A stretch of DNA of 64,000 nucleotides from Ochotona curzoniae (Eukaryota; Chordata; Mammalia; Lagomorpha; Ochotonidae), in assembly GCF_017591425.1 (NCBI RefSeq), contig NW_024467120.1, positions 9,672,001 to 9,736,000 on the forward strand, given 5' to 3'. The notes beneath the pieces were generated by a model. It was not told the DNA's origin. It did no database searches and saw only the letters and a program-made list of their open reading frames with translations. A program made the translations under genes and the position numbers. Positions 12,528 through 24,204 of the stretch are shown here, piece after piece. Position 1 is the stretch's first letter. Every line of letters starts with the position of its first letter.

Positions 12528-12925
12528 ATAAAGAATTGAGGTGTCCTAACCACCTGAGGGCAGAGAGGGACGGCTGCTGGGATGACTGTTCTAACTATTG
12601 TACAAGGATGAATTAAAGCACCAGGAGGCCATTAGCCTAAAGCTGACTCTGCTTAAATTGCCCATAGGAGGAGCCATGACCTAACTTACTCTATCAACAA
12701 ACCGCACCTAAACTTACAATCAACTAAGTGTCAGCCAATCATAAGCAGCCAACTCTTCAACCATGCCTCCCACCCCACAAAAGGATGGTATTATTGTAAC
12801 CAATCCTATGATTTATCTACTTCACATCTGTATTCATCCAGAGGTGAGAATGCTCCAGGCCTTGTCGGTTCTGAAGGCTGCCCAACTCATCAGTCATTCT
12901 TTGCTCAAGTAGTTGGTGGCAGATA
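12528..12925 (+). mobile_element. Possible LTR (unassigned)
   Basis: This block differs in texture from its surroundings: 'tgtcctaaccacctgaggg' at its start, CCAAT-type boxes ('gccaatcataagcagcc', 'taaccaatcctatg') near 12735 and 12798, then a pyrimidine-rich stretch and 'tttgctcaagtagttggtgg'. CCAAT boxes followed by a short downstream part are typical of LTR U3-R-U5 layout. I cannot name a family and found no target-site duplication, so ordinary unique sequence is the main alternative. Confidence 0.3.
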
Positions 12926-12956
12926 TCAAGACATCCACAAAATAGATGGTTTATAA

Positions 12957-13018
12957 AATCTGATTTGTTTCTTTTTATTGGAAAGCCAGATATACAGAAG
13001 GAGATACAGAGGTGGTTT
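12957..13018 (-). mobile_element. CSINE tail fragment
   Basis: The block 'tttttattggaaagccagat' then 'atacagaaggagatacagag' is the reverse complement of the CSINE 3' tail (the 'ctctgtatatctgactttcc' region). The body is absent. Confidence 0.7.
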
Positions 13019-13214
13019 GTCCCCCGTCAACACCTTCTTTATCTGTGAACATAGTTCAAATCAAAGAACAATCGGATTCTATCAGTAATTCACAACAATT
13101 TGAATGGAAAAACCAGATCGGGAAAGTGAATTCTCTCTTGGCTTACCTGTATTTCTCCTGTCTGTATTTTGGTATTCAAATATGATCACAGAATACACTA
13201 ATGGTTTTCTTTAA

Positions 13215-13525
13215 AATTGGGGTTTTGAGATAAGCATTTGTCATATCACTTAGGTTTCTGCTTGGGAAGCTGCATCTCACATAAGAGTACCCAAGTTCAA
13301 TTCCCAGCTGGTTCCTTGGAATCACGCATGAGGACTCAAATGGTTGGTTGCTATCACCCAAGTGGTGGACTGGGAATGAGTTCCAGGCTCCAGACTTCAC
13401 CTGGCCAAGCTATGACTGCTGTGATGTTTTGGGAGCAAACCAGCAAATGAACGCTCTCTGCCTCTCACCTCCCTTTCATTCATTTGATAGAAAAATGAAT
13501 AAATAAGTACCTTAAAAAGAAAAAG
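13215..13525 (+). mobile_element. CSINE-related old SINE
   Basis: Degenerate plus-strand SINE of the lagomorph C-repeat superfamily: 'agtacccaagttcaattccc' (B-box area), 'atcacccaagtggtggactg', 'ttccaggctccagacttcac', 'ctgcctctcacctccctttc', and an 'aataaataagtacctt' tail. Two overlapping chance frames lie across it. Confidence 0.75.
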
Positions 13526-13529
13526 TTAA

Positions 13530-14985
13530 AATTGAAAATCCCTTTGCTTATTTTGTGTATAAAGTATAAAGTTTGAGACTGAGTTTTAAATGTTGTTTTC
13601 CTTCATGAATCTTACCACCTCTGAAATACCATAATGTATGAATTTTATGAGCTTTATGTTGTGTAATGAATTAACTAGACAGACATCATTAATTCAGAAG
13701 AATAACAAGAGCACTGCATGTTTAATATATGTAAGTTGGAAATTCTACTGCTAAAGTCACTATGAACTTTGGTCAAGTCATTCCATGTCTTGAGGCTCCT
13801 GTGATGATTTCTTCCTAACTTGGAAATATTAATACCTTGCCTGTTTAAAAGCAGAGAACTGGATATGCTGATCTCTTTATTTCCCCCAGGATTGAAAATA
13901 TCTATGGCTCCTGGGAAAAAGTCAACAAATGACACTTGAGAATGACATGGTAATAATCCTATGATATTTCAAAATGTTAGTATTAACATAAATAGGCTAT
14001 TGGTCTATTCATGGAAAGTAAACAAATTACCACCACGATACAAGTTAATAAAAGGGCAGCTTTCATTTTGAAATGTTGTATCTTGTATCTCAATCAGTCA
14101 TTCTCCCTCACATTTGAAATCAGTTGTAATTGCAATTTTTGTGTGTTATCTGTCAGTATGGAGTTGAAAATGTAGTTGCTACTAGACAGAAAAATATGAA
14201 ACTAGCTCCACCACTCTATTAATACAATGGTATTTATGGTGCTGTGATTTAACTTGATTATTTTATTTAAAAACAGCTTTGCTATTCAGCTATATCCTCC
14301 ATTGTTCCAAAATATGTGTTTAGTGTTAAGATTTATTGGGGTAGCTAGAGCTGGAAATTAAATAGATGGTCACTATCCGGAAAAGATGGGCTGAGAACAA
14401 AGTGATCAAATGATTGTACATGAATCAAGTTCTACCCACAAGGAGAATCTGGTGGAGTTTCCAGTCCCTGGTTTAAGCTTTGTGTCCAGTTATCCTAGGC
14501 ATTTGAGTGCAAACCAGTGGATGAATGGTATCTCTCTGGTGTCTGTTATTGCCTTTCCAATATTAAAGAAAAGAATGATACATAATTCAATTTTGAAACC
14601 TGTGGGTTGTTTTAAACTGTCACCAAAAATGTATGCACTGCAAACCAAAATGTAGCACATGAACATGTTTTTAAACATCCTGTGTTGCAAGCAGTAGATT
14701 TATTCATCATCAATGTTGAAAACCCTTTTGGGCCAAACAGTGTGCTAGGAGTTTGCTGTTGAAGAATGGCTGAACTGAGTTTTCTGCCAGTTTCATTGAG
14801 TTTGGGAAAATGTTCAGTTATTGTACAATGGAGAATGCAAATATACTACCTGGAGAAACCTAAAGAGATTTTATATCATTAAATGGCATCCTTAATATAT
14901 CCATAGCAGCCAATTATGTGATCTCTCTCAGGGAAACAATGTGAGCCAGAAAAGAAGAAAATACAGTAGATGGAAAAGGAGAGTT
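13530..14985. other. Unique AT-rich intergenic DNA
   Basis: No gene or assignable repeat is seen. Short frames at 13675-13935 (minus) and 14410-14690 (both strands) have no recognisable motif. Confidence 0.45.
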
Positions 14986-14989
14986 GGAA

Positions 14990-15485
14990 AAGATTAGCGA
15001 GAGCCTGTCAGGATCTACAGGTCAAAAAGGAGAGTGGAATCCTATCGTTTGCATCCAGATGCACAAAAGCAGAAAGCATGGTGTGAAATAAAGTAAGCAA
15101 AGCACCAAAAACAAAGATTAAAAAGCAGGCATTGCATCTTCACTTACGTGTGAAAACAATAAGTTCATATAGAAATAGAGAGTAGAATAATGGCTACTAA
15201 AGGCTGGGAAGGCAGAGTAGATAAAGAGATCGACTAATGCACACAAAAGTACAGTTTGACAACAGGAATGAATTCTAATATTTGAAGCAGAAGAGGGTGA
15301 CTATCGTTCATGGTAATGTATTCTATAATTCAAAAGGAATTAGAAGGGAGATGCTTGAAGGTTGCCAACAAGGGGAAATTATGAAGGTCTAAGGAGAGGT
15401 AAATACGGATTCTACTAATTTTGTCACAGCCCACTTGATACATGTCATGATATGCATGTATCAAATAATCACACTATACATCACA
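14990..15485 (+). mobile_element. Ancient L1 3' UTR (L1MA/L1MB type)
   Basis: The series 'gaaatagagagtagaataat', 'ggctactaaaggctgggaag', 'gggtgactatcgttcatggt' and 'aatgtattctataattcaaa', then 'tatgcatgtatcaaataatc' and 'acactatacat' near the end, is the familiar 3' UTR of mammalian L1M elements in sense orientation. No ORF2 remains upstream. Confidence 0.75.
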
Positions 15486-15489
15486 CATG

Positions 15490-15930
15490 TGATGGGACTT
15501 CTGAAATTTCATGGAAGATAGAATTTGAAAGAAATTTATTTTTGATTTAAGAATGTTGAAGTCCTTGAATTCAAGGTGTATTTTAAAATTCCATGGAAAT
15601 GTATATAGTGAAAAAATTATAAAGGATTTCAAAATATTGCACAGCAAAATAATTCATTTTTCCATAAGATTTTGAAGTACCCTTCCATGTCCAAGTTAAA
15701 AGCATAAATATGTGTTTTTCAGAAATTATGTAGGGCATATACCATCTTAAATACAGAGCCGGTGGACACGGTCCACAACGGGGAGAAAAATAGCAAATTT
15801 TCATCAATGTGAATGTAACAAACATGTTACAAAAATACCAATGCGATGATAGAGTTATTAAAAAGAAAATCATAGAGCTTATTGGCGAAATAGATGTTAG
15901 TGCATGACCCATGTGGCCCTGAAGAGATTA
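15490..15930. other. Unassigned sequence with a 109-codon chance frame
   Basis: The stretch contains 'aaatttcatggaagataga' and 'aaaattccatggaaatgt', short motifs seen in lagomorph L1-derived 3' ends, but nothing long enough to assign. The minus-strand frame 15912-15583 encodes hydrophobic, aromatic-rich residues without a recognisable domain. Confidence 0.35.
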
Positions 15931-15939
15931 CAATAAAAA

Positions 15940-16335
15940 CCAGAACGTCATTATTCATGAGATGTAGCAAAAGCAGTGTTGAAAGAGACATTCACCATCT
16001 CCGGTGTTGACAAGCTATATTCAGCATGGAGACAAAGTGCAGTATGTCTCTATGTATCCAGACCAAAGATGGACTCCCAGTGAAAGCTGAAAATATTCTA
16101 ACAGTAGAATGTTGGATTCTCTGACATTGTCCATGCTTGTAATGTTGGAAAACACTTCAATGACAGCTGATGAACTTACGGCTATTCATGAAGGACACTC
16201 ATTGTAAAGCTACAGAAGAAATCAATAGTAATGGTGGGTGGAGGCAGGAAATTTAGGGAGAGGGATGGAAAAATCCCAGAACCTATGGAACTATATCATA
16301 TAAAAAAAATTAAAATAAATAAAATAAAATAAAAA
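15940..16335 (+). mobile_element. Lagomorph L1 3' UTR with A-rich tail
   Basis: Sense-orientation counterpart of the 50095 copy: 'accaaagatggactcccagt', 'ggattctctgacattgtcca', 'tgcttgtaatgttggaaaac', 'ggacactcattgtaaagcta', 'acctatggaactatatcat', and a tail of AAAT/AAAATA repeats at 16300-16335. It is 5' truncated, as most L1 insertions are. Confidence 0.8.
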
Positions 16336-16734
16336 TGATGGTGGACATCCCCAAAGAGGTAACAGAACAATTAGCAGGCCAGATCTCTCAGTTCACAGAG
16401 TGGAGAGCATCTCAGAAATTGCTCTACTTGAAAACTGCATCAATTTCTGGTATAGCAGCAACATGGAAGAAATCCCAGGGATTGGAATTCAACTGGAGAC
16501 TGGGATATCTTGAAGCAGTTGCCATGGAGAGACCATCTCACTGAATGGCCATTGTAACTGGCTCTCAAGCAAAGGAGCCATATTTAGGGCAAAAAAAAAA
16601 ATTTTAAACATAATGACACGTAATTCCCCCCAGTTGATTAATCCTGTCCATATTTTTTTTATAGCATGAGGTCCTAATCACTCACACTACATAGCAAAAC
16701 ACACTTGTGATGTACGGAGGGAAGACCTCCCTCT
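16336..16734. other. Unassigned sequence
   Basis: A 69-codon plus-strand frame (16335-16544) starts directly after the L1 A-tail. It has no recognisable domain. A-tract at 16591-16600. Not assigned. Confidence 0.35.
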
Positions 16735-16777
16735 GCCTTTCTTTCTCTGTCTACCTCTGCCTTTCAAGCAAGGAAAA
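16735..16777 (+). mobile_element. CSINE tail fragment
   Basis: 'tctttctctgtctacctctg' followed by 'cctttcaagcaa' is the pyrimidine-rich 3' end of older CSINEs. Only the tail is present; a chance match is possible. Confidence 0.45.
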
Positions 16778-17029
16778 CTATTACTGGTCTGTGGAGAGGA
16801 TGGGGGAAAATGTGGAAAATGAGATTTAAGTAGCTAGAATCTATAACCTTATGAACATGCAATTAATATTTTACTTGCAGATGATAGCAGATACACCTGA
16901 CTGCTTCAATATGTTCATGGAAAACTGAATTTAAATATTTAATATGCTGCATTTAAGAAAATTCATGTACAGGTGGGTTTTTTTCAAAATATGCTTTCTT
17001 TGACCTTTTGGAAGATTTTCTGTTTACAA

Positions 17030-17580
17030 TCATCCCTTTTGTATCCACAGGGGGGCTGGTTTCAGGACCTCCCCCTCCCACCCCACAAATACCACAATCC
17101 ACAGATGTTCAAGTCAATCACATTAAACGATAGAATAATCTGCATTTAACCTATACACATCCTTTCGTACAATCTAAATCATCTACAGATTAGTTATAAT
17201 ATCTAGTATAACACACACAAACTGATTTAGTGTGTTGTTTTTAGAAAAATGACAAGCCGGAACTACACAACGGAGAGCAATTTCCACATGAGCAGAAATC
17301 CACCATGTGGCGAATCACCAGAGCTGTGCCCTTGAGCCTGCTGACCTTGGCTGAGATCAGCCTGTAGACACCTGTCACTCATAGCAAAGCCTTCAGTTTT
17401 TTTTATGAGCAATGCTTCTTGTGATGTATTTTCTTAGCATGAATTAAATACTTGGAAAAATTGATTCATATATATTATGTATGTTTGATATGGGCACACT
17501 ATTTTTTTCCCAAACATTTTCAATGCTTGTTTGGTTGACTCCATACACACAAAACACTGGCATAAGGAGGGTTGATTCTA
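17030..17580 (+). mobile_element. Tigger-like DNA transposon relic
   Basis: The left end 'tgtatccacagggggg' and 'ctggtttcaggacctcc', then 'accacaatccacagatgttc', 'aacctatacacatcctttcg' and 'aatctaaatcatctacagat', matches the short non-autonomous TcMar-Tigger family I know from mammals. The right end 'gcttgtttggttgactccat' then 'aaggagggttgattct' is the matching terminal part near 17530-17577. The interior at 17270-17460 is more diverged or inserted. Cut-and-paste element, immobile since early placental evolution. Confidence 0.72.
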
Positions 17581-17584
17581 TCAA

Positions 17585-19080
17585 GCAACCTGCGAAGGTG
17601 CATGATCCCCTTCTTTTTCCTCCAAAGCATCTGGTTGTTCTTTAGCACAGACTACTGGCTAGGTCTACCTGGAAACACTGCCTCATTCTCCTTGGGGAAG
17701 AACACTGTATTTTCTCATTTACTTTCTCCCTATCTCCCTGCTGAGAGAGAACTATATCACTGGATCCCAATTAGAGGCTGAGATAAACCCAGTTCTGCCA
17801 CAGCAATGACAATGCTCATTCGTTATCTCAGTAAAATGCATTCTTTCTGTAGTATCCTTATGAAGGCAATATTTGTAATCTGACCAATAAGGATCCCTTG
17901 TAAATATGATTGCTTCTGGCTGCATTCTCATAAAAGCTCTTTTCATGCCTGACCCTCAGGGCTTTCGGTAAAGAATACAACCTCTGCCTTTGATAGGGCT
18001 GTGGAGGGGAGAACAAATTGTGTTCTATAAAACCAGAGGAAAGAGTGCAAAACAGCAGGATTAAAATAACTGCTCACTTGTACAATCGTGGAGGTGTTTT
18101 TCTTTGAATTTATTGTGTTTTAGGTTTATTATTATTATTTTTTTTTACTTTAACCTACTTCGAGCAAGGGATTGTGACATTAAACAGGTATATTTTCCCT
18201 TATTATTTTAAGTAAAGCCCAATACATTTTTCTTTTATAGTCTTCTTTACATGTGCTTGTATAGGGGATGTTGAGTTCAGCTTCAAGGAGAAACAGTTAA
18301 ACTTGAGAAGTGTGTTTAAGTGCTGTGGAAGTCACAGTCCTTATTAATAAGATTTAAAACATATCACTAGATCATGAGTATAAGAGATATCATGATGATA
18401 CTAGACTTTTAAAATAAATCAGCGTTATAGCCATTATGAAAATGAAAGAGACTCTCAGAAAGTACTAATTGTATTCATAAAAATAAGTGTTAAGTGCCTT
18501 TTCAATCATCAAGAAGTTCCCACTCTTTCAAAGTCACCAATGCATAACAAATATGAATTCCTGGACAAATGTTTGGAAAAGGAGCTTGCCCTCTGACAAG
18601 CTTACCATGTAGATTTGTATCAGCATAGATGGAATAAGACATTTTTGAAATGAGCGAATAATCACTGTATCATCTGTCTAGTGATGTGTCTAGATATTGA
18701 GTGGAAGTGGCCTGGGGAGACCACGGTCTAGAAGTCTCTCCATTACTGAGAAAGGAACGTTGAAGCCCAGAACCATAACAGAATTGTGGAATCCTCTGCT
18801 TCTGCTTTCAGGCATGTTAGTATTTGCTTTATACATCTTGAAACTAGCTTGCATGCATACACATTTTGGATTATTTTGACTCTTTAATTATTACTAACAT
18901 CTTTCAATATTGTAATAGAAGATCTAGAATTGAAGTAACAATACCCTGTGAAAGGATATGGAGCAGGAGCCGCACCACAATATTAAACAGGAATTTTGTT
19001 CTTCATTTTCCCCCAGATTCAAATAGAAAAAATGTGCAAAGGTGCCTGACTACAACAGCATTCATAAGTTCATGAATGTA
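17585..19080. other. Unique intergenic DNA
   Basis: No gene. T/A-rich tract at 18128-18150. Frames at 17572-17781 (plus), 17752-17946 (minus), 18697-18879 and 18866-19075 (plus) show no recognisable domains. Confidence 0.45.
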
Positions 19081-19087
19081 TAACTAT

Positions 19088-19393
19088 TGGCCCTACCACT
19101 AAGTAGTCATGTAGCCTGGAGTCTAAGACGCCGTTGGCAGTACCCATTTACAATGCTGTAGTCCTAAGTCCTGGCTTTAACTCCAGACTCTAGCTTCCTC
19201 CTGTTACAGACAAACCCTAGTAGGCAATAGGTGATGGTGGGAAATCTACATGGAGTTCTTGTCCACCTCTGGCTGTATCAGATACATGGTAAATTGACTA
19301 GTAGATGGGAGCTCTTCTCTCTCTCTCTTGCACGCTCTCTCTCTCTTTTTTCTTCACCTTGTCGTCTTCTGTCATGAAGCAAAAAAAAAAAAA
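19088..19393 (+). mobile_element. CSINE, old and diverged
   Basis: The colinear motifs are 'gtcctaagtcctggctttaa' (B-box area), 'gcttcctcctgttacag', 'ggtgatggtgggaaatct', a CT-rich tract at 19315-19350, and an A-tail at 19380-19393. Head sequence is strongly diverged. Confidence 0.7.
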
Positions 19394-19699
19394 TCTGTGT
19401 TGTATTGATATGATAAATAGATAATTTCAGATTTTTTGAGAGTACAGATGAGGTTTTGTGGTTTGGACTATAACTTCAGATTTAACCTGGAAAATTGGTG
19501 TTTTTGAGTTACATGGTAAAATTCTGACATATTGAATAAAACCAGTAGCAAAAGACATAGCTATGAGTTATTTTACACACGGCATAAAGAAATATCATCT
19601 GGATGTTTCCTTTAAAATCTTCAAAACAAACCAATAAAATTGAGTCTAGAAAGATATGCTGAATTTTGTTTTGAGTAATAGAAAAGCAGCATTAGAGGA

Positions 19700-19840
19700 A
19701 GGTAGGGTTTCAGACCTACATTGCCGCTCTACCAGCTGCCGCTTCCATTTCTCATAGATAAGTTGAGGATAATTACACCCCTGTCAGATGTCCTTAGGTT
19801 GCTTCAAAGTTTAAACGAAATAATGAATAAAAAGTCATTT
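19700..19840 (+). repeat. MIR SINE fragment
   Basis: 'gggtttcagacctacattgc' then 'cgctctaccagctgc', 'ccatttctcatagataagtt', 'gaggataattacacccctgt' and 'gtttaaacgaaataatgaat' follow MIR from the B-box side through the core in order. Diverged, as expected for an ancient mammalian SINE. Confidence 0.6.
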
Positions 19841-20439
19841 TCACATGCTGTGTGACAACACTCAGGAAATGCCCTTTACCAAGATGGAAGCGCAGGAAAA
19901 GAAAGAGAAAGATTGAAGGGTATTAGTCAAGAACAACAAAAATCTTTAAAAAAGAAACAGTTATAATATACTCATTTTTAAGAGTTTTAACCATTTCCAT
20001 CTCTAACATTTAAGGTGCTTACATCCTTCTGTTTAAAACTATCGGAGTTCAGGCCCTCTGGGACCTCATTCCTCCACTGAGAAGCCTAAAGTGAAGTTTC
20101 AGCACCTAAGAAAAAAAATTTTTTTCCTCAAACGGGTGAGGAAAAACAGACATACTTTGAAAGTCAGCTTCAGTGTTTAGCTTCAAGGCTTAGCTGTGGA
20201 ATTTGTTGTCCTAAGAGTAGCAGACTCAAACAAGAAACAGACAATTGCCTTGGCAAAGAGGATGGGTGATAGGGATGGTGTTGTTTTCAATCTATAAACC
20301 GAAGTAGGAGAGGCATCTCAATTATTCCACTTTAATTACTAACTGCAGAGTTCAAATCTAAATGAGCTAAACAAACACACATCAGGAAAAATGTTTGCCT
20401 GCCACACAGGAGAGTGTCTACCAAGCAAAGCCCCAGGAA

Positions 20440-21115
20440 ATTTTCCTTGTCTGAAATGTCCACTGTTTGTCTTTTGCAGCCACAAGTGACTTAAAAAGTT
20501 GCCACTTGTTCTCTGCCAGACTTCTGGAAGAGTTTGCCTGGCACATTGTGTCCTCTTTTAAAAACTGCAAGGGAAAAGTCATGACAAAGCCATGTCAACG
20601 GAGAGCTGCCCAACCACCAGCCAAAGGTCAGGTTGTAATTTGAGGGGCTGTTTCCTTGTCAACGGAAGAAGGCTCCTGGTTTTATCTCCCAAGCAGGGAG
20701 ACAAGCAATCTTTCAGCAGCCTTCACATGGAAATTTCAAATCTTGACCCAAAAAGTAAGCTTGTTGTGCCTCTTTGCTGTTATGTTTGGGATTGGTCAGG
20801 CGACAGCTTTGCAATTATTTGTTGACAACATAAATTTTTGAATGTCAATGCTGCCCTATTCCTTGGGCGCATGATCTCAAATTATACGGAAAGCTAGGAA
20901 ATGGTGTCTATCTGCTAGACCGCATAACGCTCAAAAGTAATGACTTCCCAGATGTTGGATTTCTTAGGGGCAGTGTACAAAAGACACCTGAATGGTTAGC
21001 CCACAGAAATAATACCCATAATTGGCCACATAAAGATAACTATTTCACATTAATTGATTTGATTAAAGACTCATGAGCCTCGGTTAACAACACTTTGGAA
21101 AACACAGCCATGGAT
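20440..21115. promoter_or_regulatory. Repeat-poor block, candidate conserved noncoding element
   Basis: About 0.7 kb with no detectable SINE, L1 or simple repeat, sitting in a repeat-dense region. It is rich in homeodomain-type cores: 'cccataattggccac' near 21013, 'cattaattgatttgattaaa' at 21047-21066. It contains a few retained CpGs (20604, 20663, 20801, 20868). Overlapping 60-77-codon plus frames at 20592-20841 have no recognisable domain and I do not call them genes. Function is inference only. Confidence 0.25.
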
Positions 21116-21719
21116 TCAATAGAAGAATTTCTGAGGGTGAGAGGGAAAAGAACTTAATATTTTGAAACCCTATTCCGGCTTCTAGAACTGAAGCTGACTT
21201 AACTTTCAACCTTAACCCCATTAAAGAAGACTATAAATTTTGCGTAATGAAAGGGTTGTCTATTGTTTTATTATGAGAAGGATTCTATTTTGACCTGTGC
21301 ATTTTTGTGTTATTGTCTTAATATGCCATTAACCTGACTTTGCTGCTCAGCTTGGTATTTGGTAATGTTACAGGACCATTTCAGTTTTCATCCATAAATT
21401 ATAAAAATTGCATGTTCTCACGGCAAAGAAAAAGTCTAGCCAGAGAGAAAACACAAATTCAAGTTAGAAAGTCTCATTCAGATTAAATGCAATCCCTTTT
21501 TGAACCCTATTACATGGACTTGCAGTGGCTTGCTCTCCATCTTCCATTTATACCCTCCACATTCTATATGTACACAGGGACATTCAAATATTAGTCCACA
21601 TTTAGACTGAAAATGCTCCCCTGGCTTCCCATGTCCCTTTCTATTGTCCCTAAGCAGCAAGGCCTCACTGAACCACCGCCTCCTCGACTACTCCTTCACC
21701 TCCATGCAGACATCCACCC

Positions 21720-22065
21720 CTCTTTGCACAACCTCAAGTTCACTGGCATTTTCTAGGCCCAGGATCTTTGCCTTGCCGGATACTCCCAAACCCCATCTCC
21801 CATTCCCAGCAAATGTTTTCTCATTTCTTCATTCCACTAAACACTCAAAGTAGCTTCTTTATCAAAAGCAGCATTGTTGGTGCTTTCCTATTTTTCACCT
21901 TGCTTAATGTTCTAATAGTATTCATTACTAACACTGTTTATATTTGTTTTTCTTTATTTGCTTGAATATGAGTTCTACAGGAGCCAAGATTTGGTTATAA
22001 TTATATTTAGAAATCGCTTGACAAGGCACAGGCATTAGATATTCACTGAGTAAAACCTTCATGTA
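21720..22065 (+). mobile_element. L2 LINE 3' end
   Basis: The block order matches the L2 3' region in sense: 'ggatctttgccttgccgga', 'ttcattccactaaacactca', 'aagtagcttctttatcaaaa', 'aatatgagttctacaggag', then 'ggcacaggcattagatattc' and 'actgagtaaa', equivalent to the cataGTAGgcactcaataaa ending. L2 is an ancient mammalian LINE, long extinct. Confidence 0.7.
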
Positions 22066-22069
22066 AGTA

Positions 22070-23470
22070 ACCACAATTGACACTTAAATATCTCACTGGA
22101 TGTTTTCTGCACACACTCAAACTATCTATTACAAGCATTTTTTTTCAGTGTTGCTGCTGTTGGAATTTCACTATGTATTTTCACTCTCTATCTTTACCTT
22201 CAGGCAGAATTCTCCCGGCACCATCTGGCCATTTCAGACCAAGCTTTCTGTCTATCCTTGACTCAATCCTGTATGTTTCAGCAGTATTTCAATCTGTTCC
22301 GGATGTCTTAGCTAATCAATGTTCCCACTAAACACTGTATCTTTTCTATCTATGTGTTGATAAACTTTCATATTCGTTTAAAGAACTTTGTTTAAAATGT
22401 TCTCGTGGAATAATTTCTAATGTTTGTACAAGTTTCTTCCTATCACTTAAAAAATTGAAAAAGGCTCATTGACCCTTTGATTTTCACTATCCCAAAGCCC
22501 ATGTGTTCCTTAAGTCTCCCTAAAATCTTTGCATTCTTAGGAGTCTGGTGAAACTCCTTCCTAGGTTCACCAATTATTGCCTAACTGTTAATCCTCAAAG
22601 CCTTTCCCAAGAGTTTCCTGAGGCACACACCTGACAAGTAAGACTATTACATACAGTCCTGTGGCCTCAAACTGTGGACCTACCCAGGTAATAACTTTGG
22701 CCATGAGCTGCTGTTTGGAAATGAGCACTTGGTCACCTTCATGGCCTTTCATTGTTTCCTGGACAAGCAGCAAAATCTAGGTAACCAGCACTTCAAAGAC
22801 AAATACCCCATAATTCCCTGGAATTTGGACACAGTTCTACTGTGTGTACCACACAGAAGGACAAATGTCAGGTACTAAAATTGACTATTACATGCAACAA
22901 CTTTCCTGTTCCAATTAAAAAACTTATTTTAAGAAACTTTTCAGTTCAGATTTTTAGGGTTTCTGAATTTTATCTCCACAAGCCATAAGTACTCTTGCCC
23001 TGTACCTGGTATACTAGTTGCCTAAGACCTGTTGCTTGCTATATTCCTACCAGCTCCTTTTTGATGTGCAAGCGGGTTCTAGTTCCCTTTTGGAATTTTC
23101 ATTTCAAGTGAATTCCACTACTACACTCGTTATGCAGCTGTTGCCACACAGTGAATATCAACTGGTATCCACTTTCCCAGGTTTGATGCCTTTGTGTCTT
23201 GAATGCCCAAGGGCTTCTTGAGTGGACTCTGCCTACCCTATTTAAGGTTCTGTCTCTTTTGCTAACTAGTATCTGGACTGTAATACAGTTTTAATAGAGA
23301 GTTCTACTTGAATAAGTAAAGGAATTAATGAGCTAAAATGAATGCACAAAATCACTATGAATTCTTTTTTCTGTTTTTTAGCTCCCTTGTAGAAAATAGC
23401 ACTATTGGTATGTTTGGCTAGATTTTGTGCCAGCTTCTTCTGCCTACTTGACTTCATGCATTTTATTTAT
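22070..23470. other. Unique intergenic DNA
   Basis: No gene or clear repeat. Frames at 22077-22331 (plus), 22588-22773 (minus), 23018-23221 (plus) and 23266-23457 (minus) lack motifs. The minus frame is lysine-rich, reflecting T-rich sequence. Confidence 0.45.
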
Positions 23471-23472
23471 GC

Positions 23473-23517
23473 TTTAAAAATATTTATTTGAAATGCAGTT
23501 CAACAAAGACGTTGAGG
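23473..23517 (-). mobile_element. Old CSINE, 3' part left of nested insertion
   Basis: 'tttaaaaatatttatttgaa' followed by 'atgcagtt' is the A-tail/tail of an older CSINE in reverse. The body resumes at 23862, after the younger CSINE at 23518-23855, so the older copy was split. Confidence 0.6.
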
Positions 23518-23855
23518 AGGGCTCGGCAGAGCAGCCTAGTGGCTAAAGTCTTTGCCTTAAACATGCCAGGATCCGATATGGGTGTTGGTTCTAATCCCGG
23601 CAGCCTTGCTTCCCATCCAGCTCCCTGCCTGTGGCCTGGGAAAGCAATGGAGAACGACCCAAAGCCTTGGGACCCTGTACCTATGTGGGAGACCCAGACG
23701 AAGCTTGGGGCTCCTAGCTTCAGATTGGCTGCAACTCTGGCTGTTGCAGCCTTTTGGGGAGTGAATCAGCGGATGGAAGATCTTCCTCTCTGTCTCTCCT
23801 CCTCTATTTATATCTGACTTTGCAATAAAACTAAATAAATCTTTAAAAAAAAAAA
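23518..23855 (+). mobile_element. CSINE, young, full length
   Basis: Pika-type copy. Head 'cagcctagtggctaaagtc' (Pol III A-box area), B box 'ggttctaatcc' at 23587-23597, body 'cccatccagctccctgcc', 'ccaaagccttgggaccctg', tail 'tatatctgactttgcaataa' and A-tract 23845-23855. A 109-codon plus frame and a 111-codon minus frame over it are SINE shadows. It is inserted into an older minus-strand CSINE. Confidence 0.93.
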
Positions 23856-23861
23856 GGCATG

Positions 23862-24115
23862 GGGAAAATAAAGGAGATCTTCCTTCCTCCATTGAGTGGT
23901 TCCCCGTATGGCTTCAACAACTAATGGTGGACCAATTAGGAACCAGATGCCAGGAACTCGTTGGGCCTTCAATGGGACTTAAATGTTGTGACTTGAGCCA
24001 TCAGCTTCTGTCTCTCCAGATGTTAGCAAGAATCTGGAATCAGGAGCGCAGCTGGAACTCAAGCTCAGGTACTCCCTTGTGGAATGTAATAATCCTAACA
24101 ATGTTGTTTTGCTCA
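23862..24115 (-). mobile_element. Old CSINE, body right of nested insertion
   Basis: Reverse-orientation body: 'gagatcttccttcctccatt', 'gaaccagatgccaggaactc', then 'ttgagccatcagcttctgtc' and 'ggagcgcagctggaactcaa'. The start continues exactly where 23473-23517 stopped. Diverged and 5' degraded. Confidence 0.6.
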
Positions 24116-24204
24116 TTTCATCTCTTTCTGTTCTCTAGGTGCAGCACAGTCAGATCCTTTTGGGAAGAATCTCCAAATCTCTTTATTTTTTTCTTTTCTT
24201 TGCT

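Noticed and set aside
15583..15912. 109-codon hydrophobic minus-strand frame
   Set aside because: Aromatic and hydrophobic richness comes from AT-rich sequence; it sits between two L1 3' ends.
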